A DNA stretch of 36,795 nucleotides from positions 1-36,795 of the forward strand of contig CAAGSA010000055.1 in the NCBI GenBank assembly GCA_900772835.1, read 5' to 3'. Each line of letters begins with the position of its first letter. Position 1 is the first letter of the stretch. Below the pieces are notes generated by a model. It was not told the origin of the DNA. It searched no databases and saw only the letters and a program-made list of their open reading frames with translations. This document shows, piece by piece, positions 1 through 7,418 of the stretch. The translations under genes and the position numbers were made by a program. Source of the stretch: an uncultured Prevotella sp. (GTDB lineage Bacteria > Bacteroidota > Bacteroidia > Bacteroidales > Bacteroidaceae).

Positions 1-224
1 ATATGCAAGAAACATGAACATTATATTTCGATTTTTGTAAGTTATTTTTGAACATTTCAAGACAGATTCAAAGGTGCTTTGCTATCGCTGAATAGTTACG
101 ACGTTATGCGCGTTGGCGGCATGCTTTGCACGGCTATGTCTCTCTATATATAAGGTATAGAATTGGTGCTTGCTGATGTTGCTTGGCATTATGTTGGGGG
201 ATAATGAAAAAAGTTATGTAAAAG
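1..224. other. AT-rich noncoding left edge
   Basis: No convincing reading frame is seen on either strand. The sequence is AT-rich and ends in the promoter of the first gene. A TATTTTTG box at 43-50 matches the Bacteroidetes -7 consensus on the plus strand, but no TTG lies at the right distance upstream, so it is not called. Confidence 0.5.
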
Positions 225-255
225 TTTGTTTTGTAATTAAAAAGCTATATCTTTG
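225..255 (+). promoter_or_regulatory. Bacteroidetes-type promoter of the first secreted-protein gene
   Basis: A TTTG at 225-228 and a TATCTTTG at 248-255 are separated by 19 bases. This matches the Bacteroidetes primary sigma factor pattern of TTG, 19-21 bases, TAnnTTTG. Transcription would start near 262 and leave a leader of about 40 bases before the ATG at 305. Confidence 0.6.
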
Positions 256-304
256 CAGAAAATAATATTAAAGTGATAGTATTAATTTAGTAAAACGAAC
301 GATT

Positions 305-784
305 ATGGTAAAAGGAAGGATTACTGTTGCGATGCTGTTTCTGCTGTCTGCGTTGTCTGCGAGCGCCGATGACAATGTTACGGTCGTGACTGCTTCAGGA
401 GAAACTCCCTATGCGATGGAAAGCATATCCAGGATTGACTTCTCTGAAACAGGCATCACGGTTGTGGCGCAGGACAAGGAAGGAGTCACGTATGCGTTTG
501 ACGAAATCAGGAAGATTGTGTTTACAACCACGCCGGCCGGCATCGAGCCGATGACGGCAGTGCAGAAGTCGAAGCTCACGCTGACCGTGGCTGACGGCGG
601 AAGAAGCATCACCGTGAACGGATGGGGCGACAGAGGTGCCGCACCGCTTGAGATTTACAGCATTGGTGGCGGTCGCGAGGTGAGGATAGGCGAATGGAAC
701 GGTACTGCCGTTGACGTTTCCTCTTTGCCGCATGGCATATATGTGCTGAAGGCAGGCAGCGAGACCGCAAAGTTCAGAAAGTAG
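305..784 (+). CDS. Small secreted protein with C-terminal sorting-type domain
   Basis: This 159-residue protein has a signal peptide (about residues 1-21, ending ALSASA). Two short repeats follow, each ending in an I-x-x-I-x-F type strand (SISRIDF near 42-48 and EIRKIVF near 67-73). The last 70 residues resemble a type IX secretion (Por) C-terminal sorting domain: a short beta region, a VSSLPHGIYVLKA segment and a basic end (KFRK). The family is common in Prevotella and Bacteroides, but no enzymatic role is visible. The start follows a good promoter at 225-255. The next gene lies 107 bases downstream on the same strand and encodes another secreted protein with the same IDSITF-like motif, so the two may be expressed together. 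The function is unknown; the protein probably acts at the cell surface or outside the cell. Confidence 0.75.
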   Translation: MVKGRITVAMLFLLSALSASADDNVTVVTASGETPYAMESISRIDFSETGITVVAQDKEGVTYAFDEIRKIVFTTTPAGIEPMTAVQKSKLTLTVADGGRSITVNGWGDRGAAPLEIYSIGGGREVRIGEWNGTAVDVSSLPHGIYVLKAGSETAKFRK

Positions 785-891
785 GCCATGCGTATCCGGA
801 GCGTAAGCCCACCGGATAGAGACGGCAAGACCGCCCGAACTGTGGGGCGGCAAAGAAAACAGAAACATTAATTTAACAAAACTCGAAGATT

Positions 892-2115
892 ATGAAGAAA
901 TATATACTCTCGGTTGCCTTGCTGGCAATGACGGCTTTTGCAACGGCACAGACAAGTAAATCCACATTCATCCATATGAAGAGCGGTGAGGTGAAGGAGA
1001 TTCCTTGCACCGACATCGACAGTATTACCTTCGGCAACCACGTGACCTACGACAAGGACTTCAAGGCAGAATACGTGATGGCTACGTATTACGGAGGTGG
1101 ACAGTATATGATGCATCTCAGCGATGCACCGATCAGTTCCAGCGGACTGCCCACGCAGAAAGGACAGATTGTGGTGCGCTTTGATGCCTTCAATGTGAAG
1201 GATCCGGATGGACGCAATGCCGTGCTCCCGGAGGGAACATATACCGCAGACAACTCGTTCAAGCCCGGCACACTGTATCTGTACGACGATTACCTCTGCG
1301 CGATGGTCTGCACCGGTATGACGGACGAAGGACCGGAGGGTTATGCCGTGCCGTTCTCTTCAGCCACACTGAAGGTGAAGCACAGCGGTACGGGCTACGT
1401 GCTCGAGTTCACTGGCGATACGGGCGAAAAGTATGATGGTGTGGATTTCCAGACACTGCGCGTGACATACGCCGGCGAGATGAAGTTCGACAATCAGGAC
1501 TCGTCGTCATACACCCAGCTGGAAGAGGATGTGACTATGGTGCCGACGATGTTGTCGGGACGCTATTCTGTGATGAGTACCTACGGAAATTACTCTATCG
1601 CCCTGCTCAACTGTCCGCTTGACGACGAAGGCTTCGTGGTAGGTGCCGGCGAACTCTTCAATTTGGAGCTTCTCACCAATCCTTCGCCCACGATGGACAT
1701 CAACGATATTGCAGGCGAATACACCGTGACATCTGTGCTCGAAGGCCCGTACAATCCAGGTTCCTTCCTCTCCGGCACGATGTATGAGGTGATGACAGAC
1801 TACTACCTTCCGATGGGCACATACTATACCACATTCGGTTCCAAGGGAGAAACCACGAATATGAATGCTTTCATCACAGGTGGCAGCGTGAAGGTGCTTA
1901 CCGACGGCACGAATGTTACGTTCATGTGCAACCTGATTACGGAAAACGACAAGCACGTGAACGTGAACTTCACTGCTCCGGCAAGCGGAATCATAGACCA
2001 GTCGCAGTCGTCTTACGGCGCACTGGCAAGACGCTCCGGCACAATGTCGTTCAAGCCTGCAAATGCCAAGAGCATTTACAGCCATACACCAGCACTCAGA
2101 CTGATCAGAAAGTAA
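892..2115 (+). CDS. Secreted protein with duplicated beta-rich domain, function unknown
   Basis: This 407-residue protein has a clear signal peptide (MKKYILSVALLAMTAFATAQ). A short module ending DIDSITFG (about residues 38-46) follows, as in many Prevotella/Bacteroides surface proteins. The remainder appears to be two related beta-rich halves, about residues 57-200 and 222-375. Each contains an L-P-x-G-x-Y or similar turn, a P-G-x-x-x turn, and a V-x-x-x-G-T-x-(Y/V) strand leading to a closing segment. This internal duplication was judged by eye. There is no lipobox and no typical sorting tail, although the last residues (LRLIRK) are basic. I do not recognise a named family. It sits 107 bases after another secreted-protein gene and is followed by a strong hairpin at 2185-2220. 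Confidence 0.75.
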   Translation: MKKYILSVALLAMTAFATAQTSKSTFIHMKSGEVKEIPCTDIDSITFGNHVTYDKDFKAEYVMATYYGGGQYMMHLSDAPISSSGLPTQKGQIVVRFDAFNVKDPDGRNAVLPEGTYTADNSFKPGTLYLYDDYLCAMVCTGMTDEGPEGYAVPFSSATLKVKHSGTGYVLEFTGDTGEKYDGVDFQTLRVTYAGEMKFDNQDSSSYTQLEEDVTMVPTMLSGRYSVMSTYGNYSIALLNCPLDDEGFVVGAGELFNLELLTNPSPTMDINDIAGEYTVTSVLEGPYNPGSFLSGTMYEVMTDYYLPMGTYYTTFGSKGETTNMNAFITGGSVKVLTDGTNVTFMCNLITENDKHVNVNFTAPASGIIDQSQSSYGALARRSGTMSFKPANAKSIYSHTPALRLIRK

Positions 2116-2184
2116 GGCTTAAAGCGTGTGCCGTGTGGGCACACCTGGAAATAAGGTTTTAACAAGGCCAAAGGTTTACAACAC

Positions 2185-2220
2185 GAAAGGCGCAGATGAT
2201 TTGTTTCATCTGCGCCTTTC
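2185..2220. terminator. Perfect 15-bp hairpin between converging genes
   Basis: GAAAGGCGCAGATGA (2185-2199) pairs perfectly with TCATCTGCGCCTTTC (2206-2220) across a 6-base loop. It lies 70 bases after the stop of the 407-residue protein gene and before the end of the small reverse ORF. It is not followed by a clean T-run on either strand, so it may act as a transcript-end or stabilising hairpin for either direction. Confidence 0.6.
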
Positions 2221-2330
2221 CACTCATTACTCTTCTTTATTTATGCCTATGTATATTTCCTGAAAAATAATCTGTAGGTGTTGTTATGAATGATTGGTTA
2301 TAATGGTATCCTTGTTTGTTCCCGTGCGCC

Positions 2331-2471
2331 TTATGCCATGTTTGCGTTGATGGCAAGCATTATGCGCATCTTCAGTTCCGCCTTTTCCTCGGCGGTCAGC
2401 GGCTGTATGTCGCAGGCGTTGTCTGCCTGCTGAGCCATCATGTTGTTATATTCAGAATGCTTGTTCGTCAT
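2331..2471 (-). CDS. Possible 46-residue protein downstream of the sigma factor
   Basis: An ATG at 2471 opens a 46-codon frame ending TAA at 2331. The protein begins MTNKHSEYNN, and its second half (LTAEEKAELKMRI) should form an amphipathic helix. An in-frame stop lies five codons upstream, so the start is fixed. It begins 74 bases after the sigma factor stop, on the same strand, and would share that transcript. It is too short for a FecR-type anti-sigma factor and has no membrane segment. It could be a small regulator, or a chance frame in the sigma factor's 3' region. No homologue is recognised. Confidence 0.4.
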   Translation of the reverse strand: MTNKHSEYNNMMAQQADNACDIQPLTAEEKAELKMRIMLAINANMA

Positions 2472-2545
2472 TTTGGTCGAATCTTAATATATGAGCAGTA
2501 TTATCGTATTTTCATATATATGACGCGGCATCCTGTGCTATGTAC

Positions 2546-3061
2546 TCAATTAATTTCCTTATTATTTGCAGCCATTTCCTTCAGTCGGCTCATGCTGCGG
2601 TGCATCAGGTTGCGCACCGACTGATAGTTGATGCCCATGATGCGGCATATCTCGTCGTATTTGCGCTCCTCTATATAATATAGATGGATTATCTGCTGCT
2701 GGCGTGGCGACAGGTTGCTGATGTATTGCGTCATTGCCAGGCTGCGGTTCTTTTCCTCCTCAATGTGCTCCAGGTCGTATTCATCGCATCCGTCAGCGAG
2801 CGGACGCATGTTTGCGTCGGTGATTTCGTCGTCGCTGAGATGTGTCTGGCGGCGGAACTCATCGTTGATTCGGTTGCGCAGCGATACGTAGAGATACGAC
2901 TCGATGTTGTCCACGTTGTCCAGCTTGTCGCGCTTGTTGTATAGTTTCACGAACACGTCTTGTATGCAATCCTTTATCATCTCGCGGTCGGTGGAGAATC
3001 TGGTGCCGAATGCGAAAAGGTTGTCAATGTGTTTGTCGTAGAGTTGTGAGAAATTGATCAT
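2546..3061 (-). CDS. ECF-type RNA polymerase sigma-70 factor
   Basis: This 171-residue protein has both domains of an extracytoplasmic-function sigma factor. Region 2 (about residues 8-72) includes the DCIQDVFVKLYNKR helix and the YLYVSLRNRINDEFRR segment that contacts the -10 element. Region 4 (about 115-163) carries LSPRQQQIIHLYYIEERKYDEI and a helix-turn-helix ending SVRNLMHRSMSRLKE. The length is normal for Bacteroidetes FecI-like factors. Such factors usually sit beside a FecR-type anti-sigma gene and a SusC/SusD pair. Here no anti-sigma gene is adjacent; the only co-directional neighbour downstream is a possible 46-residue ORF. Its targets are not evident. The SusC/SusD operon in this window is about 10 kb away and transcribed in the same direction. 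Confidence 0.93.
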   Translation of the reverse strand: MINFSQLYDKHIDNLFAFGTRFSTDREMIKDCIQDVFVKLYNKRDKLDNVDNIESYLYVSLRNRINDEFRRQTHLSDDEITDANMRPLADGCDEYDLEHIEEEKNRSLAMTQYISNLSPRQQQIIHLYYIEERKYDEICRIMGINYQSVRNLMHRSMSRLKEMAANNKEIN

Positions 3062-3141
3062 AGATTTGTTTGATAATACAGCTTGCTTTCATTCGCTCGG
3101 CTTGCGCCGTTTGAAACGATATTATTTGATTTTCTTCGTTG

Positions 3142-3149
3142 CAAAGTTA
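3142..3149 (-). promoter_or_regulatory. Possible -7 box for the sigma factor gene
   Basis: The reverse strand reads TAACTTTG, a match to the Bacteroidetes TAnnTTTG box. It would give a leader of roughly 75 bases before the ATG at 3061. No good TTG is seen at the usual spacing, as might be expected for an activated or autoregulated promoter. Confidence 0.35.
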
Positions 3150-3212
3150 ACAAATAAATTGAAAGCGGACTATTGGAAAATGAGAAAAAAGATAGTAAAT
3201 TCTGATATTTCT

Positions 3213-3253
3213 ATAAAAAAAACAGGTATCGCAAGCTTATTACGATACCTGTT
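3213..3253 (-). terminator. Intrinsic terminator after the beta-helix protein gene
   Basis: AACAGGTATCG (3221-3231) and CGATACCTGTT (3243-3253) form a perfect 11-bp stem with an 11-base loop. Read on the reverse strand, the stem is followed directly by a run of T, as in an intrinsic terminator. It lies about 125 bases after the stop at 3380. Confidence 0.75.
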
Positions 3254-3379
3254 GTCAAATATTTGGGGTTTCTTTGTCAAAAAACAACATCCTTGTCTTA
3301 TATCAAGAAAGAGAGCTGTAAAATAATTTTCCCTCTTCCGCTGAGTACGCGCCGTGCGCTCTGCTGGCTTCCGTTCTGC

Positions 3380-6300
3380 CTACAGACGTCGCAGCCAATA
3401 CACCTGTTCGCTCTTTGTCGAGGGCAGGGTGTAGCTGTCCGTGATGTTCACTTTGTGTGCTGCCGCTGTCATGCTGCCGCTGTTCTTGTCGATGATGTAT
3501 ACATCGTATTTTCCCGGTGCAGCCGCGATGCGCTGCTGGTGGCTGTTGTGGGTGTAGACGATGTAGCCCACGGTGGGGTTGCCAAGCAGGTCGAACGAGT
3601 CGTTGCCGCCGTCGTTTGACATCACGCGCATCTTTGCCGCATCGGCAAGGAACGCTTCGTCGCTCACGGGGATGTTGGGCAGCGAACCGCCTGCCATCAG
3701 CACCGCCCATCCGTAGGTGGGGTATTGCTGCGCGAAGAATGTCACGGCCTTCTGCGGATACGCGTCCTTGTATTCCCTCACAGCCTTGTATGCCTCTCTG
3801 TAGCCCGTCTTCCCCACTTTCATTTTGCGCATGAACTGTCGCGGAGCCATATTCTTGCCGGCTGGCGGAGCCCAGAGCCCGTCGGTGTTGTAGTGCCAGT
3901 AGCGTATGTCGATGATGTCCACGAGTTTGGCAAGTTGTGGGTCGGCGAGTATGGAGTCTTGTGCGTCCTTCGTGCAGCTCAGTGCAATCATGGGGTGGCG
4001 TCCTGTTTCCGCCTCCCATTCGGCAATGGTCTGCAGCCAGAAGCGCGTGAAGTGGAGCGGTCCGGTGTATTCCTCGCTGATGAGCTGCACCACGTTCTCG
4101 TTCTCCTTCAGCTGGTCGAGACACATGCGTATGTAGCCCTTGTGGAGTGGGCGCAGTGCAGGGTCGTTCTCGTTGTAGAACTGTTCTGCCATGAACACGC
4201 GCTTGTCTCCGGCAAATGGTACGGGTTCGGGGAAGCTCGTGCCGTTCACGTTGTTCACCGGTCGCCACGGCGAATCCACCCAGTGTGCTCCTGCCTCAAT
4301 GATATTGTGCTGGAAGTAGTTCTGGTGGAAGAGCAGCATTCCCTCTTGTGCTCCGCGCGTTGCGAATTCGCGTTCGCGCTGCCAGTACCATTCGTTTGGT
4401 TTCGTCAGGTCGTACAGGCTCAGTCCGTCCCACGCCTTGCCCTTGCCGCAGCGGGCGAAGGGTTGCTCGTAGAAGGGTGCGCTCACTTCGCCGTCGGCAC
4501 GTTTCACTCTCTCGTGGTCGATGCGGCGCAGGTCGTACCACAGTCCGTAGTGCTGGTCGAGCATGCAGAATCCGTTGCGTTTGAGATAGTTTGCCACGGA
4601 GTCGATGCGGTCGGTCCATCCCGTGCCTTCCCTTCCGGGCACGAACCGCGTGATGGCGGGCTTTGCGCTGCCGTGGGCGAAGTTGTCCTTCGTGCGTCCG
4701 TTCCACCATGGTATGGCGTAGCGGTTGCCGGCGATGAGTTTCCCGTCGCAGGTGATATGTCCGTCGGTAATGCCGAATCTGCCCTTCGTGCAGTCAGTGT
4801 CGGCGTTGGCTGTTGTGGGGTTGGCGGCTTTCAGCCTGATGTTGTCAATGTCTTTCAGGCCGTTTGCCGCAAGGCTGGCTGTGTATGGTATGGAGTCCAT
4901 CCACATCTCGATGGTCACTCGCGGCGTGGTGGCTGACTCGCGTGCGAGTCTTTGTGCAGCCTCGATTGTCGGACTGCTCGATGCCGTTATGTTCCTGTTG
5001 TATACGTATCCGTTGTTTGCCTTGCTGCCGGCGCGCTTCTGCAGCTGGTCGTAGAAAAGGCTGCGCGGTGTCACGGCATCGTTGCTTCCCGTCCATTCGC
5101 CGTTTCCGGTCATTGTGCCCCAGCATGCGTTGGCGCTGCATCGGTTGTCTTCGTCGGGCGAATAGCAGTAGATGGTGGATGCCGTACACTGCCAGAACAT
5201 GCTGTTTGCCGTGTTCCATCCCGTTCCCATCTGCCAGTTCTCCATATTGCGGAATGCGAGGTCGTTGCCCTCGATGTTCACCACGTCGAATAGCAGTCCC
5301 GGTGCCCAGGAGCCCACGCTGCCGCTGAATCCGAGCGCTCCCTCGGCATCGCACTGCACGAAGGCGTTCGGTCCCGGCGCACAGTAGTCGGCGGCGAAGT
5401 CGTGGTATCCGTCTTTCGACACGCATCGCTGGAAGAGCGTCTGTTCGCCTCTGGTGAGGAACACCCTTCTGCGCCATCCTCCGATTTCGGATACGGGGGC
5501 GCTTGCCACGCAGTCTTCTACCGTTACTCGCCTTGTCTGCTTCTGCAGGTTCACCGCGCTGCCGGCAAAATGGCGGAAGTTCACTCTCCGCACCCAGCAG
5601 TCTGTTGCGTTGTTCATCCACACCCCGTCCCAGCAGTGGTCTTCATCCTTGGGGTTCCAGTCGTTGTGTGCTGATTCCAGCGTCATGTTCTCCACTCCGC
5701 ATTCCCGTATCTCCCCCTCGTTGTATGTCGTGATGAGCATTGCCGTGGCGTATTTGCGGTCGATTGCCATCGTGAGCGGCGCGTCGATTTCCACGGAGTT
5801 GCCCTCCACGGCGGTCACGGTTCTGTTCCACGCCATATCGATGTCGGTCGGTTTCCATCCTGTGTAGTCCAGTCCGCCGCCGTAGTCGTTGCATTTCAGC
5901 GCGGCAATCCATTCCTTGGTCGACGGGCGCAGAATCATCACCCTGTCGCCGGTTTTCAGCTTTGCCGCCGATGCGAGCGTCATCCGGCAGCTCCCGGCTT
6001 TCAGCTTGTCGTCGGCAATGGTAATGGTGTCGCCCGGTGTCATCCGGTTTCCGCCCTCGATGTATATCATTGCTCCGCGGTCAAATCCCCTTTTCAGCAG
6101 GCGTGTCCTGTTCTTGCCCATGCCTCTGAGCACTATTCCCGACGTGCTTATCCTGAGCGGGCGGTCGAGCAGGAACGTGCCTTCGCCCAGGAGCACCGTG
6201 CCCCTGTGGCCGTTCTTGTCGGCTTTCAGCTGTGCCACGTAGTCGATAGCCTTCTGCAGCCGTGCGCTGCAGTCGCCGGCAGTGTTCCTCACCGCCACCA

Positions 6301-6454
6301 CGTTTCTCACGTCCGGTATCTTTCCTTCCGAGGCGTGGTATCCGCAGGTGGAGTAGTCCATGGGTATGAACACCTGCTTTTTCTTGCCGCCAGCCATTGC
6401 CGCCGTGCAGGCAGCGATGGCGAGCGACATCATTATGATTTTCCTTTTGTCCAT
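3380..6454 (-). CDS. Exported beta-helix protein with C-terminal glycosidase-like domain (DUF6298-like)
   Basis: A 1024-residue protein. The frame stays open upstream to 6535, but the ATG at 6454 is preferred because it directly precedes a good signal peptide (MDKRKIIMMSLAIAACTAAMAG). The first half (about 35-500) looks like a right-handed parallel beta-helix of the pectate-lyase type: GTVLLGEGTFLLDRPLRI, then repeated short strands such as VENMTLESAHNDW and VRRVNFRHFAG. The second half (about 580-930) resembles a TIM-barrel glycosidase, with DQHYGLWYDLRRIDHERV, ISEEYTGPLHFTRFWLQ and DIIDIRYWHYNTDG; an acidic pair in ISEEY is a candidate catalytic site. From memory, the architecture fits Bacteroidetes DUF6298 proteins with a beta-helix region. 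It probably acts on a plant or host polysaccharide in the periplasm or outside the cell; the substrate is unknown. No Sus genes are adjacent. Confidence 0.8.
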   Translation of the reverse strand: MDKRKIIMMSLAIAACTAAMAGGKKKQVFIPMDYSTCGYHASEGKIPDVRNVVAVRNTAGDCSARLQKAIDYVAQLKADKNGHRGTVLLGEGTFLLDRPLRISTSGIVLRGMGKNRTRLLKRGFDRGAMIYIEGGNRMTPGDTITIADDKLKAGSCRMTLASAAKLKTGDRVMILRPSTKEWIAALKCNDYGGGLDYTGWKPTDIDMAWNRTVTAVEGNSVEIDAPLTMAIDRKYATAMLITTYNEGEIRECGVENMTLESAHNDWNPKDEDHCWDGVWMNNATDCWVRRVNFRHFAGSAVNLQKQTRRVTVEDCVASAPVSEIGGWRRRVFLTRGEQTLFQRCVSKDGYHDFAADYCAPGPNAFVQCDAEGALGFSGSVGSWAPGLLFDVVNIEGNDLAFRNMENWQMGTGWNTANSMFWQCTASTIYCYSPDEDNRCSANACWGTMTGNGEWTGSNDAVTPRSLFYDQLQKRAGSKANNGYVYNRNITASSSPTIEAAQRLARESATTPRVTIEMWMDSIPYTASLAANGLKDIDNIRLKAANPTTANADTDCTKGRFGITDGHITCDGKLIAGNRYAIPWWNGRTKDNFAHGSAKPAITRFVPGREGTGWTDRIDSVANYLKRNGFCMLDQHYGLWYDLRRIDHERVKRADGEVSAPFYEQPFARCGKGKAWDGLSLYDLTKPNEWYWQREREFATRGAQEGMLLFHQNYFQHNIIEAGAHWVDSPWRPVNNVNGTSFPEPVPFAGDKRVFMAEQFYNENDPALRPLHKGYIRMCLDQLKENENVVQLISEEYTGPLHFTRFWLQTIAEWEAETGRHPMIALSCTKDAQDSILADPQLAKLVDIIDIRYWHYNTDGLWAPPAGKNMAPRQFMRKMKVGKTGYREAYKAVREYKDAYPQKAVTFFAQQYPTYGWAVLMAGGSLPNIPVSDEAFLADAAKMRVMSNDGGNDSFDLLGNPTVGYIVYTHNSHQQRIAAAPGKYDVYIIDKNSGSMTAAAHKVNITDSYTLPSTKSEQVYWLRRL

Positions 6455-6649
6455 ATTATATATATAAATAGGTATATCCTTTAATTCCCCTTGTTTGTTT
6501 TTGGTGCTAAGATACGAAAAAAATCTGCAATTCAAAGTATATCTGCTGTATTATATTCCAGACGCGTTATCCCGGATAATGTAATGCTCTGCCCGGGCTT
6601 ATTCGCGTTTCTGCCCCGGAAATAATCCAGCAACTGCACGTATGCTTTC

Positions 6650-6759
6650 CACAAGTGTGCCGTTTGTGATGCGTAAGTGTGTCGTTTATGCCCCGTAAGT
6701 GTGCCGTTTATGACTCGTAAGTGTGTCGTTTATGACTCGCAAGTGTGTTGTTTGTGATG
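6650..6759. repeat. Five tandem 22-bp repeats
   Basis: Five consecutive 22-base units start at 6650, 6672, 6694, 6716 and 6738, and a partial sixth begins at 6760. The core is CGTAAGTGTGTCGTTTATG with scattered base changes. The period is not a multiple of three, so the array is not a coding repeat. It lies in the 465-bp gap between the divergent beta-helix and NlpE-like genes, which otherwise holds only promoters. Confidence 0.9.
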
Positions 6760-6833
6760 CGTAAACGGCATATCGGCTCTTGTTGGAGCGGTTTTCCAGA
6801 TATATGAAGAATGGTTAAATAGCGGCAGAACGC

Positions 6834-6863
6834 TTGCGGCACGGAAATGTTTGTGTAAATTTG
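6834..6863 (+). promoter_or_regulatory. Promoter of the NlpE-like lipoprotein gene
   Basis: TTG at 6834-6836, a 19-base spacer and TAAATTTG at 6856-6863 match the Bacteroidetes promoter pattern. Transcription would start near 6870, about 50 bases before the ATG at 6920. This also argues against the upstream in-frame start at 6851. Confidence 0.65.
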
Positions 6864-6919
6864 CCGTGCTAAATCATTGGCGGAAAGAAAAAGAGTATTC
6901 ACATAAAAAAGATCAGAAG

Positions 6920-7381
6920 ATGAAAAAGATTTATTTTATTGCAGCTGTTGCGGCTGTTGCCTTCATGGCTTCCTGCACGGGAAAGAAAACGGCGCAGGAT
7001 GCGGCGGACAGCGATTCGGCTGCCGTGGCTGCCGACACCGTGGCTGCGGAGAGCGGAGTGAACCTGGCTGCCGTGGCTGGCACATACGAGGGAATGCTGC
7101 CGGCTGCCGACTGTCCGGGGCTGAAAACCGTGATAACCATCAATGCCGACAGCACCTATCTGCTGCAGCAGGACGCCGAAGGGCGCGCGGACGGACACGA
7201 CGAGGCGAGCGGAGTGCTGAGCGTGGTGGGCGGCAATGTGCTGATGTTCGTGCGTCCGTCGAGCGGTGAGCACACCTATTATAAGGTGAAGGACGACGAC
7301 AGTATAGTGATGACCGATTCGCTGGGCAACGAGCCGGAAGGCGAAATGGCAAAGCTGTATGTGCTGAAAAGAAAGAAATAG
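6920..7381 (+). CDS. NlpE-like lipoprotein
   Basis: A 153-residue lipoprotein. The chosen ATG at 6920 gives a lipoprotein signal (MKKIYFIAAVAAVAFMASC, acylated Cys19); a longer frame from 6851 would bury it. After an Ala/Asp-rich linker, residues about 51-153 match the NlpE N-terminal fold: GTYEGMLPAADCPGLKTVI, then NADSTYLLQ, and a closing strand KLYVLKR. E. coli NlpE has a CxxC pair in the equivalent loop; here only one Cys (ADC) is present, so metal binding or disulfide sensing through that pair cannot work the same way. NlpE proteins monitor outer-membrane lipoprotein traffic or copper stress; a matching role here is inference. It is followed, tail to tail, by an AraC-family regulator gene, with only 37 bases between the stops. 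Confidence 0.85.
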   Translation: MKKIYFIAAVAAVAFMASCTGKKTAQDAADSDSAAVAADTVAAESGVNLAAVAGTYEGMLPAADCPGLKTVITINADSTYLLQQDAEGRADGHDEASGVLSVVGGNVLMFVRPSSGEHTYYKVKDDDSIVMTDSLGNEPEGEMAKLYVLKRKK

Positions 7382-7418
7382 CAGGTGCCGGCAGGAGCCT
7401 GCCGCCTGTGGCAGTGGG

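Noticed and set aside
3725..4936. 403-codon plus-strand frame opposite the beta-helix protein gene
   Set aside because: Antisense shadow of a well-supported gene, with an unnatural composition rich in Val and His and no domain.
6650..6759. Tandem 22-bp units considered as a CRISPR array
   Set aside because: The units follow each other directly with no unique spacers, and no cas genes are nearby.
6708..6902. 64-codon reverse frame running through the 22-bp repeats
   Set aside because: The repeat period breaks the frame into different peptides, and the frame overlaps the promoter of the NlpE-like gene.
7389..7404. GC-rich CGGCAG/CTGCCG hairpin between the converging NlpE-like and AraC genes
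   Set aside because: Only a 6-bp stem with a 4-base loop and no T-run on either side; too weak to call a terminator.
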